In this document: positions 28,269 to 38,519 of the stretch, piece after piece
Position numbering within the stretch: the first letter of the stretch is position 1
Layout of the letters: the number at the start of each line of letters is the position of its first letter
Source: Galliscardovia ingluviei
GTDB taxonomy: Bacteria > Actinomycetota > Actinomycetes > Actinomycetales > Bifidobacteriaceae
DNA: 64,000 bases
Assembly: GCF_014635685.1 (NCBI RefSeq)
Contig: NZ_BMDH01000002.1
Span: forward strand, 402,472-466,471
Reading direction: 5' to 3'
Program-made: the position numbers and the translations under genes
The notes under the pieces: generated by a model
Told to the model about the DNA's origin: nothing
Seen by the model: the letters and a program-made list of their open reading frames with translations, nothing else
Databases searched by the model: none

Positions 28269-29138
28269 CTACTGAATGCGACGCCTGCGCGCAAACACCA
28301 AAACCCCTGCAAACAATGCAATGGTTGCGATAACAATCACATTGCCTACGTGGACGCCAGTAGCTGCGAGGGGACCGAATTCAGACTTAGATTCAGCAGC
28401 AGAACCAGATTGAGCAGTAGCAGAATCATGAGATTCATCGACACCCTGATGTTCATCAGGCTGCCCAACAGGATCCATCTGCGTATCCTCATCTTTACCC
28501 TGGTCTGCAGGATCAGTATTGCCACCAGACTGCTCTGTATTATCCCCAGGCTGCTCAGTATTATCACCAGGCTGCTCAGTATTATCACCAGGCTCGGCAG
28601 TAACAACCTTCACCTTGAGTGTCACAGGTAGCGTTGGATTGAGCTCTTCTTGCAAACTCATATCAAAGATCGGGTAGTCAGCAGCCCAATGCACACGACG
28701 CACAAACATATCTCGACCGGTGGCATTAGTGGACCCAAGATGCTGGTCAGCATACGCATGGAATACGTAAATTTGATTCCCATCTTCGTCCTCACTCTAC
28801 ATACCGTGGACAGTACCCAACTGCATCTTGCCATTGAAAGGACCTGACTTTTGGATTGGATAATTCAGTTGTATAAGTAATTCCTACACCAGATCCGGAG
28901 AACATTAAATACAGTTTGCCATTATGCAAAGTGACATTAGTCCCCTCAGCAATGGTGACATTCCAAGGATATTCTGGAGTAACAATACGCACTGGGTAGC
29001 TTGTTGTGCTGGCTGAGCTTGAGCATCTTGACCAATCATAATTTGTGCCGCACCAAATTGCGAAGTTGACGATGTATTCGACACTTTACCAGAGCCATCG
29101 TCGCTGGAAAAAGTATAAGAGACTAGGGGATCAGGCAT
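28269..29138 (-). pseudogene. Decayed wall-anchored GH43 gene
   Basis: Starting at ATG 29138 (after GAGGAGG), the frame reads MPDPLVSYTFSS, then shifts near 28990 into VRIVTPEYPWNVTIAEGTN and on to GKLYLMFSGSGVGITYTT. A deletion with frameshift near 28875 joins this to LNYPIQKSGPFNGKMQLG. An in-frame TAG replaces the Trp of the conserved GHGMWSEDEDGN motif (~28795), after which QIYVFHAYADQ and RDMFVRRVHWAADYPIFD continue. The wall spacer with PGDNTEQ repeats and the LAATG sorting signal with RRRRIQ tail are intact. Most of the N-terminal catalytic domain is missing. The surviving parts identify a GH43 arabinofuranosidase-type protein. Confidence 0.85.
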
Positions 29139-29173
29139 GGACACCTCCTCGTTTCCAATTTGCCGATCAATTT

Positions 29174-29280
29174 GAGGAGGTAGTATGCAATTGCATAGTC
29201 AAATAAGGGTAGTGCATTGGTCACCGATCCTCAGCACTACCCTTACGAGACGATTTCCATATACGATGCACTACCTCCTC
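29174..29280. repeat. Double nested inverted repeat upstream of the GH43 pseudogene
   Basis: GAGGAGGTAGT (29174-29184) pairs with ACTACCTCCTC (29270-29280). Inside, TAAGGGTAGTGC (29204-29215) pairs with GCACTACCCTTA (29234-29245). All arms are perfect. The structure lies 36 bp upstream of the pseudogene start. It may be a leader structure or a small mobile-element relic. Confidence 0.8.
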
Positions 29281-29788
29281 ATTTGTGTATTCGAACTCAT
29301 ATAGGTTTCCTTATACGTTGATCAAATACCCTTAGCACATGGATATGGACGAGCCTCAAGAATAATCTCTGGCCCCATCGCTATTATCCAATTTGCGAAC
29401 ATTCCAACTAAGCGTAGCAATCCCCAGATCCTACTTCCTTGTATGTTGGCGCAAGCCGCGAATCCTGCATCAACATTGTGAACGCTCACAAATCTTGTTA
29501 TATTGTAACATTTTCAGAATTAAAACACTGCACTGTTATCATTTCGTTATCAATAGACCGTTCAAACATTATTGCGCTCACATAACGCACGTGTATTTAC
29601 GTGAATCTTGCTCAATCGAACGAGAGCGCGCTCATAACACCAAGAAATACCAGTATAGAAAACCCTGTAATAGATTACATACACTCTATGCAGACCTATT
29701 ACAGAGTTGCCAGTTACTTTGAGAGGCAAGCATTAGTGCCCATACTGCTCAATTGAGCATTTTTGCTGCAAACTACTGATGTAGGCTA
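29281..29788. other. Intergenic region without a recognised gene
   Basis: A minus-strand open stretch around 29340-29490 would encode a peptide containing GLLRLVGMFANWIIA and GPEIILEARPYP with no evident start; I do not recognise it and it may be a relic. The rest shows nothing. Confidence 0.4.
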
Positions 29789-32700
29789 CTACTGCTGCAC
29801 AGCACGCTTGCGCAGTAGCTGCATTGCAATACCAATGCCAGCAAGCGCCACCATCGCAACTACAACAACAGCAACAGCACTACCAGTCGAAGCAAGCGGA
29901 CCAAACTCAGACTGCGACTGAGCCCCAGACTGACGATCATCACCACCAGCTTGCACACCAGACTGAGAACCACTCTGATCGCCAGACTGCGCATCATCCT
30001 TACCAGGCTCAACAGGATCCGTCTGAGTACCATCATCCTTACCAGGCTCAACAGGATCAGTCTGCGTACCCTCATCGGTTGTTGACGCAGTTACTTGCAA
30101 AGCATATTCAGCTTGCGCACCATTGCCCGTATCTGTAGCCACCACACGGTGAGCTCCCACAGCAGTATCAACTGGAATCGTCACATTAGCGAGTGTCGCC
30201 ACACCGTCCTGATTAGCCTCAGCTTCGCCCAGCAACGCTGGTTCTGAATGCAACTCAAACTTCACCTTATGCCCCGGTACAAAGCCACTTGCACGAAGCG
30301 TCACAGCTTCACCTTGCTTCACAGACTGCACCTGAGTGGCAGAACCTGTATCTTCATCTGGCTTTACCACAATAACTGAAGGAGTTGGAAGTGTAATAGT
30401 AACTTTTACTTCAACTGGCATACGAGAATCATCCTGTGCTACACCTTTAACTGTGTACTCGCCTGCGGTTATTGGAGCCTTTTCCCACACTACAGGCACG
30501 TCTTCTTCACTACCATCAACATGTGTGATATGAGCAGTCTCAGGAAGTACAACGTCTTTGCCTTCAGTAGTATTCACAGGGTCAAAAGCAACGACGGACT
30601 GTACAGCTACACTAGGCGCCATTGCTTCCAATACTTTCTGATATTGAGCACGGGTAACAGGGATTACCGTACCATGACGTGGCTTGCCACCATCAGTGTT
30701 CACAGGGAAGTTTGCTTCTGGCATCTTATTGCCAATAACAGTCCATGCTCCCTGTGCAATATCATTAGTAGCCATTGGCACATAGTGGTTTGGCCCACCA
30801 TGATAATTTGGCTGATCCACAAATAAGTAATACTGATAACCGTTTACATCACCCTTATTCGCAGGAAACAGTGAAGGACCCTCACCAGCAGAGAACACAC
30901 CACCATAACCATTAGGCTGACCATCGCCTATATTGACAGCCACTTCGCTCCATGCAGAATCCTGTAATGCAGTAGCATAATCTTTGATACCGGCACCACC
31001 AATGCTTGCTACAAGATCCTTGGATTTTTCTTGGCGCAACTTCATTACTTTCTCATCTTTATAGACGCGATAGTAAGTATCGCCTTGCTTTTGCACAGTC
31101 ACATCGATAGAACCTGATCCATCACCACCACGACGATCCACATCAATCCAAGTCTTAGGCTCAGAGAAAGTAATGAAATCCTTAGTGGTGGCATACATCA
31201 TGCGGTTATACGTTGGTTTCGTACGCACAGACAACGAGTTATCTTCTGTATCATACAGATTAGAAGCCCAATACACCACATATTCACCAAGCTCGTCGTC
31301 CCAATATGCTTCAGGAGCCCAAGTATTACCTGCATAATCAGAGCTCACTTTAACATGACGTTCGTTTGACCAATTCACCAAATCATTGGATTCCCAAATT
31401 TCAATATACTTGGAACCATTGCGCTGAGCACCATTAAAGCTTCCAGTACGACCTGAAATCTTCAAATCAGTAGCCAGCATATAGAACTTGTCACCGTTAT
31501 GCGACTTCATAATAAATGGATCGCGCAAACCTTGCTCACCGAGTGTGGATGTGAACATTGGAGTTCCGCCATTGAGGGTATTCCAGTCAAGTGCATTATT
31601 TCCCTTAGACGCTGCAAGACTAATTTTTTCGCCACCTACACCTTCACCGGTGAAGAATGCCCAAATATAGGCTTCACTTTCCGACTGCTCGCTCGGTAGC
31701 GGAGCAATAGTAAGCGTGTAATCCTTGGTCAATGTTGTATCGCCATGTTGCACAGTTGCTGTCAGTACCACAGTATCTGCCTGAGAACCAGCAGCTGGAC
31801 GATCTACTACTACTGACTTGGTATCAGCATCGAAACCGTCGGCGACAGTAGCATGTGCAACACTACCAGGTTTTTTAACGCTCCATGTAATTGTAGAGCC
31901 TTGCTCACCTGTTGCCGGAAGCACTAAATTACTACGTACATCGTTTGGTTCGTATAGCGTAATTGCATCTAAATCAGCTTTTGCATCCTCTGCATCGGAT
32001 GGGATATGTGGAACATTTACGGTATATGTTTTGGACAAATCCCCGCTTGTTGCAGTGAGCGTAACTACTGCATCCTTTTGCCCCACAGCTGGGCGGGTTA
32101 CTTTCACAGTGCCATTTTCGTCGATAGCAATCGCTGCATTATTTGACTTCCATGTCACTGGCACACCATTGCTTGAAGTTAGTACCGTGAAATCTTCTGT
32201 TGCAGTCTGCGGAATATTCATTGTGGCAATAGCATCTTGTACTGCTGCCTCAGTGCTATCGACAATCTTTATATTATCAATAGTGCCCTTGAAATATTCT
32301 CCGTTGCCCCAGTTGGCTCGACCAACTTGTAATATGCCGCCAGACTCGCCTAGTATTTTGGTGAGCTGATGCGTGGTATCAATTGGAACGCGACGATTGA
32401 CTAATTGCCCATCGATATACAGTGATGTTGCTTCATCAGTTACTGTAACATCAACATGTTTCCAACCAGAGCGCACGCCGTCTTTAGCAGCACCCATATC
32501 ATTACGGGCACCAGAGTTGTTATATCGCTCAAAATAAACATGACCCTCAGTATCAAGGAAGCCAATATAATGCTCGAATTGATATTTCTGTGCATTGCTA
32601 TTTGAAGCTGCAAAAAGCGACCACCCCAAATTGCCATTTGCTTTTGTATCAGGATTGGCATCGTAGGAAATGGTAATAGCATGCTTACCCTTAAACACTG

Positions 32701-33031
32701 CACTACCATCAGTATTCTTGACATCAAGCCAGAAATTATTACTGATACGTGCAGCTTGAGTACCATCATTACCGTCTGCAATAGCAGCAGCACCGTGAAT
32801 AGTTGCTGTTGTCTTACCTGAGGTTATAGCACCTGTAGCACCATTACTTACATCATTAAAATTGAGATCCACTAATGTTGGACCAGCTTTGTAATCATCG
32901 AGTGTGGGCGCAGTTGCTTCTGCTGAAAAAGCAGATGGTGCAAGTAATAGGCCAGCAGCAAGCGTCGATGCCGCCGCGAATACGCCAACTCCTGCACGCA
33001 ATGCATGCGCACCATGATATTGACTAGACAT
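29789..33031 (-). CDS. Wall-anchored GH43 glycosidase with LamG and Ig-like domains
   Basis: A 1080-residue exported enzyme. The start is ATG 33031 after GAGGGAG; an upstream ATG at 33094 is less likely. Order: signal peptide (~1-38), LamG-like domain (~45-240), two atrophied bacterial Ig-like repeats (~250-440), GH43 catalytic domain (~450-770; QGLRDPFIM, SIDVTVQ and GEGPSLF contain the Asp, Asp and Glu), Big_4-like module (~780-840), a further Ig-like module, a spacer with twice TQTDPVEPGKDD, and a LASTG signal with RKRAVQQ tail. It should act on arabinose- or xylose-substituted glycans at the cell surface. It is related to the next gene upstream over catalytic and anchor regions. Confidence 0.92.
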   Translation of the reverse strand: MSSQYHGAHALRAGVGVFAAASTLAAGLLLAPSAFSAEATAPTLDDYKAGPTLVDLNFNDVSNGATGAITSGKTTATIHGAAAIADGNDGTQAARISNNFWLDVKNTDGSAVFKGKHAITISYDANPDTKANGNLGWSLFAASNSNAQKYQFEHYIGFLDTEGHVYFERYNNSGARNDMGAAKDGVRSGWKHVDVTVTDEATSLYIDGQLVNRRVPIDTTHQLTKILGESGGILQVGRANWGNGEYFKGTIDNIKIVDSTEAAVQDAIATMNIPQTATEDFTVLTSSNGVPVTWKSNNAAIAIDENGTVKVTRPAVGQKDAVVTLTATSGDLSKTYTVNVPHIPSDAEDAKADLDAITLYEPNDVRSNLVLPATGEQGSTITWSVKKPGSVAHATVADGFDADTKSVVVDRPAAGSQADTVVLTATVQHGDTTLTKDYTLTIAPLPSEQSESEAYIWAFFTGEGVGGEKISLAASKGNNALDWNTLNGGTPMFTSTLGEQGLRDPFIMKSHNGDKFYMLATDLKISGRTGSFNGAQRNGSKYIEIWESNDLVNWSNERHVKVSSDYAGNTWAPEAYWDDELGEYVVYWASNLYDTEDNSLSVRTKPTYNRMMYATTKDFITFSEPKTWIDVDRRGGDGSGSIDVTVQKQGDTYYRVYKDEKVMKLRQEKSKDLVASIGGAGIKDYATALQDSAWSEVAVNIGDGQPNGYGGVFSAGEGPSLFPANKGDVNGYQYYLFVDQPNYHGGPNHYVPMATNDIAQGAWTVIGNKMPEANFPVNTDGGKPRHGTVIPVTRAQYQKVLEAMAPSVAVQSVVAFDPVNTTEGKDVVLPETAHITHVDGSEEDVPVVWEKAPITAGEYTVKGVAQDDSRMPVEVKVTITLPTPSVIVVKPDEDTGSATQVQSVKQGEAVTLRASGFVPGHKVKFELHSEPALLGEAEANQDGVATLANVTIPVDTAVGAHRVVATDTGNGAQAEYALQVTASTTDEGTQTDPVEPGKDDGTQTDPVEPGKDDAQSGDQSGSQSGVQAGGDDRQSGAQSQSEFGPLASTGSAVAVVVVAMVALAGIGIAMQLLRKRAVQQ

Positions 33032-33148
33032 GAGACTCCCTCGTCTAAGTAGTTTTCGCCTAAATGGTTTTCGTCTAAATAGTTGTATAGACACTGACTC
33101 AGCATTACATAAGTATTAACTGTTAACAGGAAAGTATGCTGACATATA

Positions 33149-33204
33149 CTCTCTTACCATGCCGCAACTCACGCAAATAGTCGTCGTGTGCACGGCAAGA
33201 GAGT
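33149..33204. repeat. Inverted repeat between two GH43 genes
   Basis: ACTCTCTT (33149-33156) and AAGAGAGT (33197-33204) are perfect arms, extended by GCCG/CGGC with a small bulge. It lies 20 bp after the stop of the upstream GH43 gene and may stabilise its 3' end. No U-run. Confidence 0.5.
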
Positions 33205-33223
33205 AGAGACGTATTGAGAGTGC

Positions 33224-36200
33224 TTATCGTACTCGCTTGCGCAGTAGCTGCATTGCAATACCAACGCCAGCAAGCGCCACCATCGCAACTACAACAACAG
33301 CAACTACACTACCAGTCGAAGCAAGCGGACCAAACTCAGACTGTGACTGAGCCCCAGCCTGCGCACCAGAACCATGACCATCAAAAGCATGATCACCATC
33401 ACCAGCCTGCGCATCATCCTTACCAGCATCATGAGAACCAGCCGGATCACTTGGATCCGTCTGAGCACCATCGTCCTTACCAGGCTGCTCAGTATTGCCG
33501 CTATCGCCTTTATCTGGCACACTCACTTCAAGGCTACTCTCAGATGCCTTCACCAAGCCATCAGTATAGCCATCATACGCAGCATGTACTGCAACCTTCT
33601 TGCCAGCTAGTGATGCAGGAAGCATTGCTGTAGCTACACCTTGCTCATTAAGAGCAACTGTCTCGCTCCAACCATCCGCACTAAACACTACATTGCCAGC
33701 TACGGTTCCCTTATCAGCAGCGGCAACAGTAGCAGTAATTTGCTGACCATCAGCGATAACTGTTGTTGTCGAATCTACTGCATCAATAGTTGTTGGGTTC
33801 TCAGCAGACCAGCGATGCATATTAGTAGCAACAGCTGCAGGAACATTAACAAAAGCACCGTGACGCTTAGGAGTTGGCATGCCATTGTCGAATACATAAC
33901 CAGTTACACCAGGACCTGCAACTTTTTGCGTATGCCATCCTTCGGTGAGAGATAAACGATTATTCCAATTATGAGAAGCAATATCAGATTCGCTAGTCAT
34001 ATATGGTTGATAACCGCTAGAATCCGCCATAATCACCATGGCATCACCCTTAGCGTTCTGATTTGGGTCCCCTGCGTTGAGCTTAATTGCCTCTGGGCCT
34101 TCAAAAGGCAAAATCTTCTCATCTAGTAACTGCCAAGAAGTTTCTGGATCATTGTTTGGAGAAGTTTGCGTAGTTGGTGCAGTCAGCACCTTAGAACGCT
34201 CCAAGAATGTAGACTTGCCGGTTTTTATATACTCGCCAGCAGCACCACTTTCTTCGTTCTTTGTTAAACGATAGTAATAATCACCAATCTTAAATACTGT
34301 GGAATCAATACGTGAGTAACCAGTATCCTGCCACTGTACTGTTGGTTCAGTAAACGTACGGAAATCACGAGTAATCACATAGCGCAATTCGTTGTACGCA
34401 TAACCGTTCTTTCCAGTAGTAGCCTCCGTGCGCGTATTATCCGTATATTCACGAGTGGAGAAGAATACAACATATGCGCCTAAAGAATCATCCCAAAAAG
34501 CTTCTGGAGCCCAAGTCATACCAGCATTGTCATCATTTACTTTGATGCCAAAATCACCATCTTCTGCATTGGTACGTACCCAGTTCACCATATCAGTTGA
34601 TTCCCACGCCTCAATCTTTAAGGAACCATACTGCTGATTTTGACCCCATCCTTGAGAAGACACCTTCAAATCAGTAGCAATCATATAGAATTTGTCGCCA
34701 TCCTTAGACTTTAATACATACGGATCGCGCAAACCTTTAGTATCAGATTTCGACACAATAACAGGATTACCATTATTAATTTGAGAGAAGGAGAAGAAGT
34801 TATTGCCGTCAGTCGCAGACTCGTAGAGTGCCTCGCCAACCTTGCCACCATCAGAAGCAGCATCAGAAAGGAAGGTTACTGCCGCATAAGCACCATCTGG
34901 AACAGCTCGCGTATGCTCAAGTACAGTAACTTCAATGTCCTTAGAACGCGTGACATCTCCAGCAGTAACTGTTGCTGTTAGTGTAGTTTTTGCATTACCC
35001 TTGCCATATGCAGGACGCGTAACAACACCAGCACCTTCAAATGGATCGGCAGCACCAACAGCAGGTGCTTTATAGTCCGTTTTAGTTCCGGAAATTAGTT
35101 GTTCATTAGCAGATTTCCACGTGATAGATGTATTGTGCTTACCGTGGGCAACTAATGGTAAATTCTCAGAAGTGGTGGTTTTTACTTGGGAAATAGCTTT
35201 ATCCAGATCAACTTGTGCTCGCGTAGCATCATCAAGATCTTTAACTGTTACTGCTACACTTGCAGATTTACCGCCCAGTTTGGTGGTTGCAGTAATAGTG
35301 GCTACACCAGGAGCGACTGCAGTAAGCGTTCCATTATCAACCGTTACAACATTAGGATCAGATGACTTCCACTGTACAGAAGTATCATAAGCGTCCTCTG
35401 GACTTACTGTTGCAGTTAATTTTGCAGTCTCATCAACAGGTAGCGTAAGTTTGCCATCCACAACACCTTCGCCGGAAAGTGATACTGATTGTGGTTCGCT
35501 GATATTGATATCCGCTCCCTTATAGAAGCGAATATCGTCCATAGCGCCATCCCAATTCTTGTCATCACTGCCATATGGAGACTTTCCAATGTATGCAACA
35601 GTGTTGCCAATATCTGAAACAGTAAGTGTAGTATCTGGGTTGAAACCTACTAGCTGACCATCGCGGTACACCGCCATCTTGGTGCCATCAACAGCAAGTT
35701 TCCAGTTGTGCCAGATATTATTGTTATTGGAAACATCGGTATAGCCAATACCGTGTTCATTATTCCACATATTATCTGAGATAATCATGCGGAAGTTCGT
35801 GGTACTCATGTAGTACGCCAAATACTTCGATTTGTCTTTTCCAACTGCAAATGTGAAGTGATGGCGATCATCATCATGGCGTGATTTTGCAGTGAACTCC
35901 ATAGTGAATGAGTTGCCCAAATCTGCAAAAAGACTATCAGGAAGCTGAGCGTATTGACTGCCGCCGCGTAGGCTAAGCGCCTCGTTATTATTGCGGTCCC
36001 CATATTTTTCAACTTTGGCGCCGCCTTGCAAGGTAATATCGTAATGTCCGGTAGTATCTTTCGTACTTCCGCCGGTGAAATCATAGCTTGCCACCAATTG
36101 TGGTTGCGAAGTCGTGTCAGATGCCGCGACATCTGATTCATTTGCTGCAAGAGCAGTTGGCACACCTGCACATACAGCAAGTAGTGTCGCTGCGGAAACG

Positions 36201-36316
36201 GCTGAAGCTAGTGCGGTTTTCGCATACTGTTTTTTCGTTCCATGATTCGGAGACGCCGCATACGTTCCTGATTCTTTGTACTCAGGACGCATACCTGTGC
36301 CTACACCTGTGCTCAT
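33224..36316 (-). CDS. Wall-anchored GH43 glycosidase with LamG and Big_2 domains
   Basis: A 1030-residue exported enzyme; GAGGAGG precedes ATG 36316. Order: a long N-region and hydrophobic signal segment (TALASAVSAATLLAVCAGVP), LamG-like domain (~75-260), Big_2 Ig-like module (~270-360), atrophied Ig module, GH43 domain (~470-790; KGLRDPYVL, RIDSTVFK, FEGPEAI), another Ig-like module with VDSTTTVIADGQQITATV, an Asp/His/Gly-rich spacer, and a LASTG signal with RKRVR tail. The anchor segment is almost identical to that of the next gene, suggesting recent duplication or gene conversion. First gene of the GH43 series. Confidence 0.92.
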   Translation of the reverse strand: MSTGVGTGMRPEYKESGTYAASPNHGTKKQYAKTALASAVSAATLLAVCAGVPTALAANESDVAASDTTSQPQLVASYDFTGGSTKDTTGHYDITLQGGAKVEKYGDRNNNEALSLRGGSQYAQLPDSLFADLGNSFTMEFTAKSRHDDDRHHFTFAVGKDKSKYLAYYMSTTNFRMIISDNMWNNEHGIGYTDVSNNNNIWHNWKLAVDGTKMAVYRDGQLVGFNPDTTLTVSDIGNTVAYIGKSPYGSDDKNWDGAMDDIRFYKGADINISEPQSVSLSGEGVVDGKLTLPVDETAKLTATVSPEDAYDTSVQWKSSDPNVVTVDNGTLTAVAPGVATITATTKLGGKSASVAVTVKDLDDATRAQVDLDKAISQVKTTTSENLPLVAHGKHNTSITWKSANEQLISGTKTDYKAPAVGAADPFEGAGVVTRPAYGKGNAKTTLTATVTAGDVTRSKDIEVTVLEHTRAVPDGAYAAVTFLSDAASDGGKVGEALYESATDGNNFFSFSQINNGNPVIVSKSDTKGLRDPYVLKSKDGDKFYMIATDLKVSSQGWGQNQQYGSLKIEAWESTDMVNWVRTNAEDGDFGIKVNDDNAGMTWAPEAFWDDSLGAYVVFFSTREYTDNTRTEATTGKNGYAYNELRYVITRDFRTFTEPTVQWQDTGYSRIDSTVFKIGDYYYRLTKNEESGAAGEYIKTGKSTFLERSKVLTAPTTQTSPNNDPETSWQLLDEKILPFEGPEAIKLNAGDPNQNAKGDAMVIMADSSGYQPYMTSESDIASHNWNNRLSLTEGWHTQKVAGPGVTGYVFDNGMPTPKRHGAFVNVPAAVATNMHRWSAENPTTIDAVDSTTTVIADGQQITATVAAADKGTVAGNVVFSADGWSETVALNEQGVATAMLPASLAGKKVAVHAAYDGYTDGLVKASESSLEVSVPDKGDSGNTEQPGKDDGAQTDPSDPAGSHDAGKDDAQAGDGDHAFDGHGSGAQAGAQSQSEFGPLASTGSVVAVVVVAMVALAGVGIAMQLLRKRVR

Positions 36317-36680
36317 AAGACATCCTCCTCAATGTCCTCTCCTGCCGACATTGGCAGGTTTGCTCGCACGCACTTTCGTATCTGCCTTTTGGCTGCTATA
36401 CCCTAACGTAGATACTTGGTTGCCGTACCGCGAAGTTGGCAACTTCTAGTTTGCGCACTTATATGTGTAGTAAGTCTCACTTCTACTTGCATGTATTATC
36501 ATTCACTGAGCTTGACGCTCGAATGAATTATCAAACAACTTTTGCGTAAAACCTAGGTTATTAGCAGATACTAGGTTTGCCGCAAACTGTCTTTATTGCG
36601 TAGTTGTGAGGGCTCACAATATATGTGTTCAAGTATATGTTAGCGTAACCAAAAATTCCAATTGCGTGTTCATATTGTTA
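36317..36680. other. Promoter region of the GH43 series with operator-like dyads
   Basis: GAAGTTGGCAACTTC (36432-36446) is a perfect 7+1+7 palindrome ~115 bp upstream of the first GH43 gene. A pair ACCTAGGTT / ACTAGGTTT lies around 36550-36580. No sugar regulator is encoded next to the GH43 cluster, so these dyads are the only visible regulatory hint. Confidence 0.4.
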
Positions 36681-38159
36681 TTATTTTGTGCTACTGCGCA
36701 ATGCGTGCTTCAAGTCACGGTTCACAAAACGCTCACGAAGCATACAGAACGTGCCAAATACTACAAACCATACTATGGCAGCAATTGCAGAACCTCGCGT
36801 ATCAGACGCCAAAAACAGCGTAATAAACACAAATACGAAGAACGCTATCGCCAGTGTATTAGTAACTTTCCAAGCAGGCATCACGAAACCATCCGGCATA
36901 AAATCAGCACTCTGGCGATACTTGCGATGTGCCAACATGGTGAGCACATAAATACCAATCACCACCGAACTTGACGCCGAAGCAAAGAGCACAAACGCAC
37001 TATGAATCTGCGGAAAAGCGTTAATCACAGGAGAGAGCAAAATCACGGCTCCAGAAGCAATAATGGCACGGCTTGGCACCTGATTCTTAGAAATAACGCC
37101 CAGTTTACGCATAGTTACACTCGGAGAATCCAATGCCAACTGATACAAGTGTCGCCCTGTAGAATACAACAGCGAATTTAATGCAGAAGAAGCCGCAGTA
37201 ATAACTACAAAAAATACCAGAGCTGCAGCCCAATCAAGACCTGCGTATTTGAATACCATAATGAACGGGGAAGCAAAAGAACCATCAGCGTTCGGCTGGA
37301 AATTGCGCCATGGCACGATAACCATAATAGCGGCGAGCGCACCCACGTAGAAAATCAGTACGCGCACAATAATTTCGTTAATCGCTTTTGGCAGTACTTT
37401 ACGCGGGTTTTCTGTTTCTGAGACGGTAACCCCAATGAACTCAATCATTTGGTAGGCGAAAAACACCATCTGGAAGCTCATCAGGAATGCCATCCATCCG
37501 TTTGGTGCCAACTGGAAGCCGTCAATAATATTATGAATACTTACCGTGCCGGCAGGAGAAACCACGTCAGAACCAGTGACACGTACTTCAGGGTAGTGGT
37601 AATGAATAACTAGCATTACCACGGCAGTGACAATCATGCCAACAATAAGCGTAATTTTGATCATGGCAAACCAAAATTCTGCTTCACCAAATACTTTAAC
37701 TGCAATGAGATTAATGCTGATCAGCGCGAGTAGAAAACACAGTTCAATCAGCCATTTATAGCCACTTACATCAATACCAAATGTTGAGAAGAATGTGACA
37801 AAATATGTAGAAACTGCTGTAATTTCAGTCATTCCAAGCAGAACTAAGGCAATCCAATATGTCCAACCTGCGAAATGCCCCCAGCCGTGGCCGAGGTAGC
37901 GCGTGATGAAATTGATGAAGGTATGCTGGCTTGGGTCTTTATACATCAGCTCACCAATGGCGCGCATCAGCAGGAACATCATAAAGCCCACCACAATGTA
38001 CACCAAAATAATACTTGGGCCGGTGAGCGCAATAGATTTGCCCGATCCTAGGAACAGTCCGGTACCAATCGTGCCACCAATAGCAATAAATTGCACATGC
38101 CTGTTGGTCAGCCCACGGCTCATTTCGTTAGAAGCATCGAGCTCATCAACGTCTTGCAT
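36681..38159 (-). CDS. Amino-acid permease of the AAT family
   Basis: A 492-residue membrane protein. RHVQFIAIGGTIGTGLFLGS is the AAT-family first segment, and IEFIGVTVSETENPRKVLPK the conserved loop. About twelve hydrophobic segments. AAGGAG precedes ATG 38159. It is related to the permease at 5436-7070 but lacks the low-complexity N-terminus. Family members of this sequence type include D-serine/D-alanine/glycine and proline carriers; the substrate is not determined. Confidence 0.92.
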   Translation of the reverse strand: MQDVDELDASNEMSRGLTNRHVQFIAIGGTIGTGLFLGSGKSIALTGPSIILVYIVVGFMMFLLMRAIGELMYKDPSQHTFINFITRYLGHGWGHFAGWTYWIALVLLGMTEITAVSTYFVTFFSTFGIDVSGYKWLIELCFLLALISINLIAVKVFGEAEFWFAMIKITLIVGMIVTAVVMLVIHYHYPEVRVTGSDVVSPAGTVSIHNIIDGFQLAPNGWMAFLMSFQMVFFAYQMIEFIGVTVSETENPRKVLPKAINEIIVRVLIFYVGALAAIMVIVPWRNFQPNADGSFASPFIMVFKYAGLDWAAALVFFVVITAASSALNSLLYSTGRHLYQLALDSPSVTMRKLGVISKNQVPSRAIIASGAVILLSPVINAFPQIHSAFVLFASASSSVVIGIYVLTMLAHRKYRQSADFMPDGFVMPAWKVTNTLAIAFFVFVFITLFLASDTRGSAIAAIVWFVVFGTFCMLRERFVNRDLKHALRSSTK

Positions 38160-38169
38160 GGTACTCCTT

Positions 38170-38310
38170 GCTATTTGGTGTGCGTTATGTGCTATGCGTT
38201 TACACTATGCGCCATGTGCTGTATAACATATGCTATGCGCCGTATGCTACGCAATGGTTTGCTACGCGCCATACGCTATACGCCGTATGCTACGCGCCAT
38301 GTGTATGTTG
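38170..38310. repeat. Degenerate TATGCTACGCGCC minisatellite
   Basis: About ten diverged units of 11-14 bp (TATGCGCCATG, TATGCTACGCGCC, CATACGCTATACGCC) lie upstream of the permease. The rest of the gap to 38519 shows nothing else. Confidence 0.7.
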
Positions 38311-38519
38311 CACATTATCTACCACAATCTACCATGCCGCCGTCATAAGCTCACATCAATGCTCATACACAGTATGATTTTACTCAAATAGCAATACCGC
38401 ATTTACACAATGGCGACTGAAAGTTGAAACCCCCAGCCGCCATATGTGCGTATGCATACTTACTAATGCTTGATTCTGTTATTATTGCTACTGTTGCTGC
38501 GATTGTTATTGCTATCTAT

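Noticed and set aside
29824-30138. Plus-strand Gln/His-rich frames opposite the GH43 wall spacers
   Set aside because: They are antisense shadows of the Asp/Pro/Gly spacer repeats and have no start signals.
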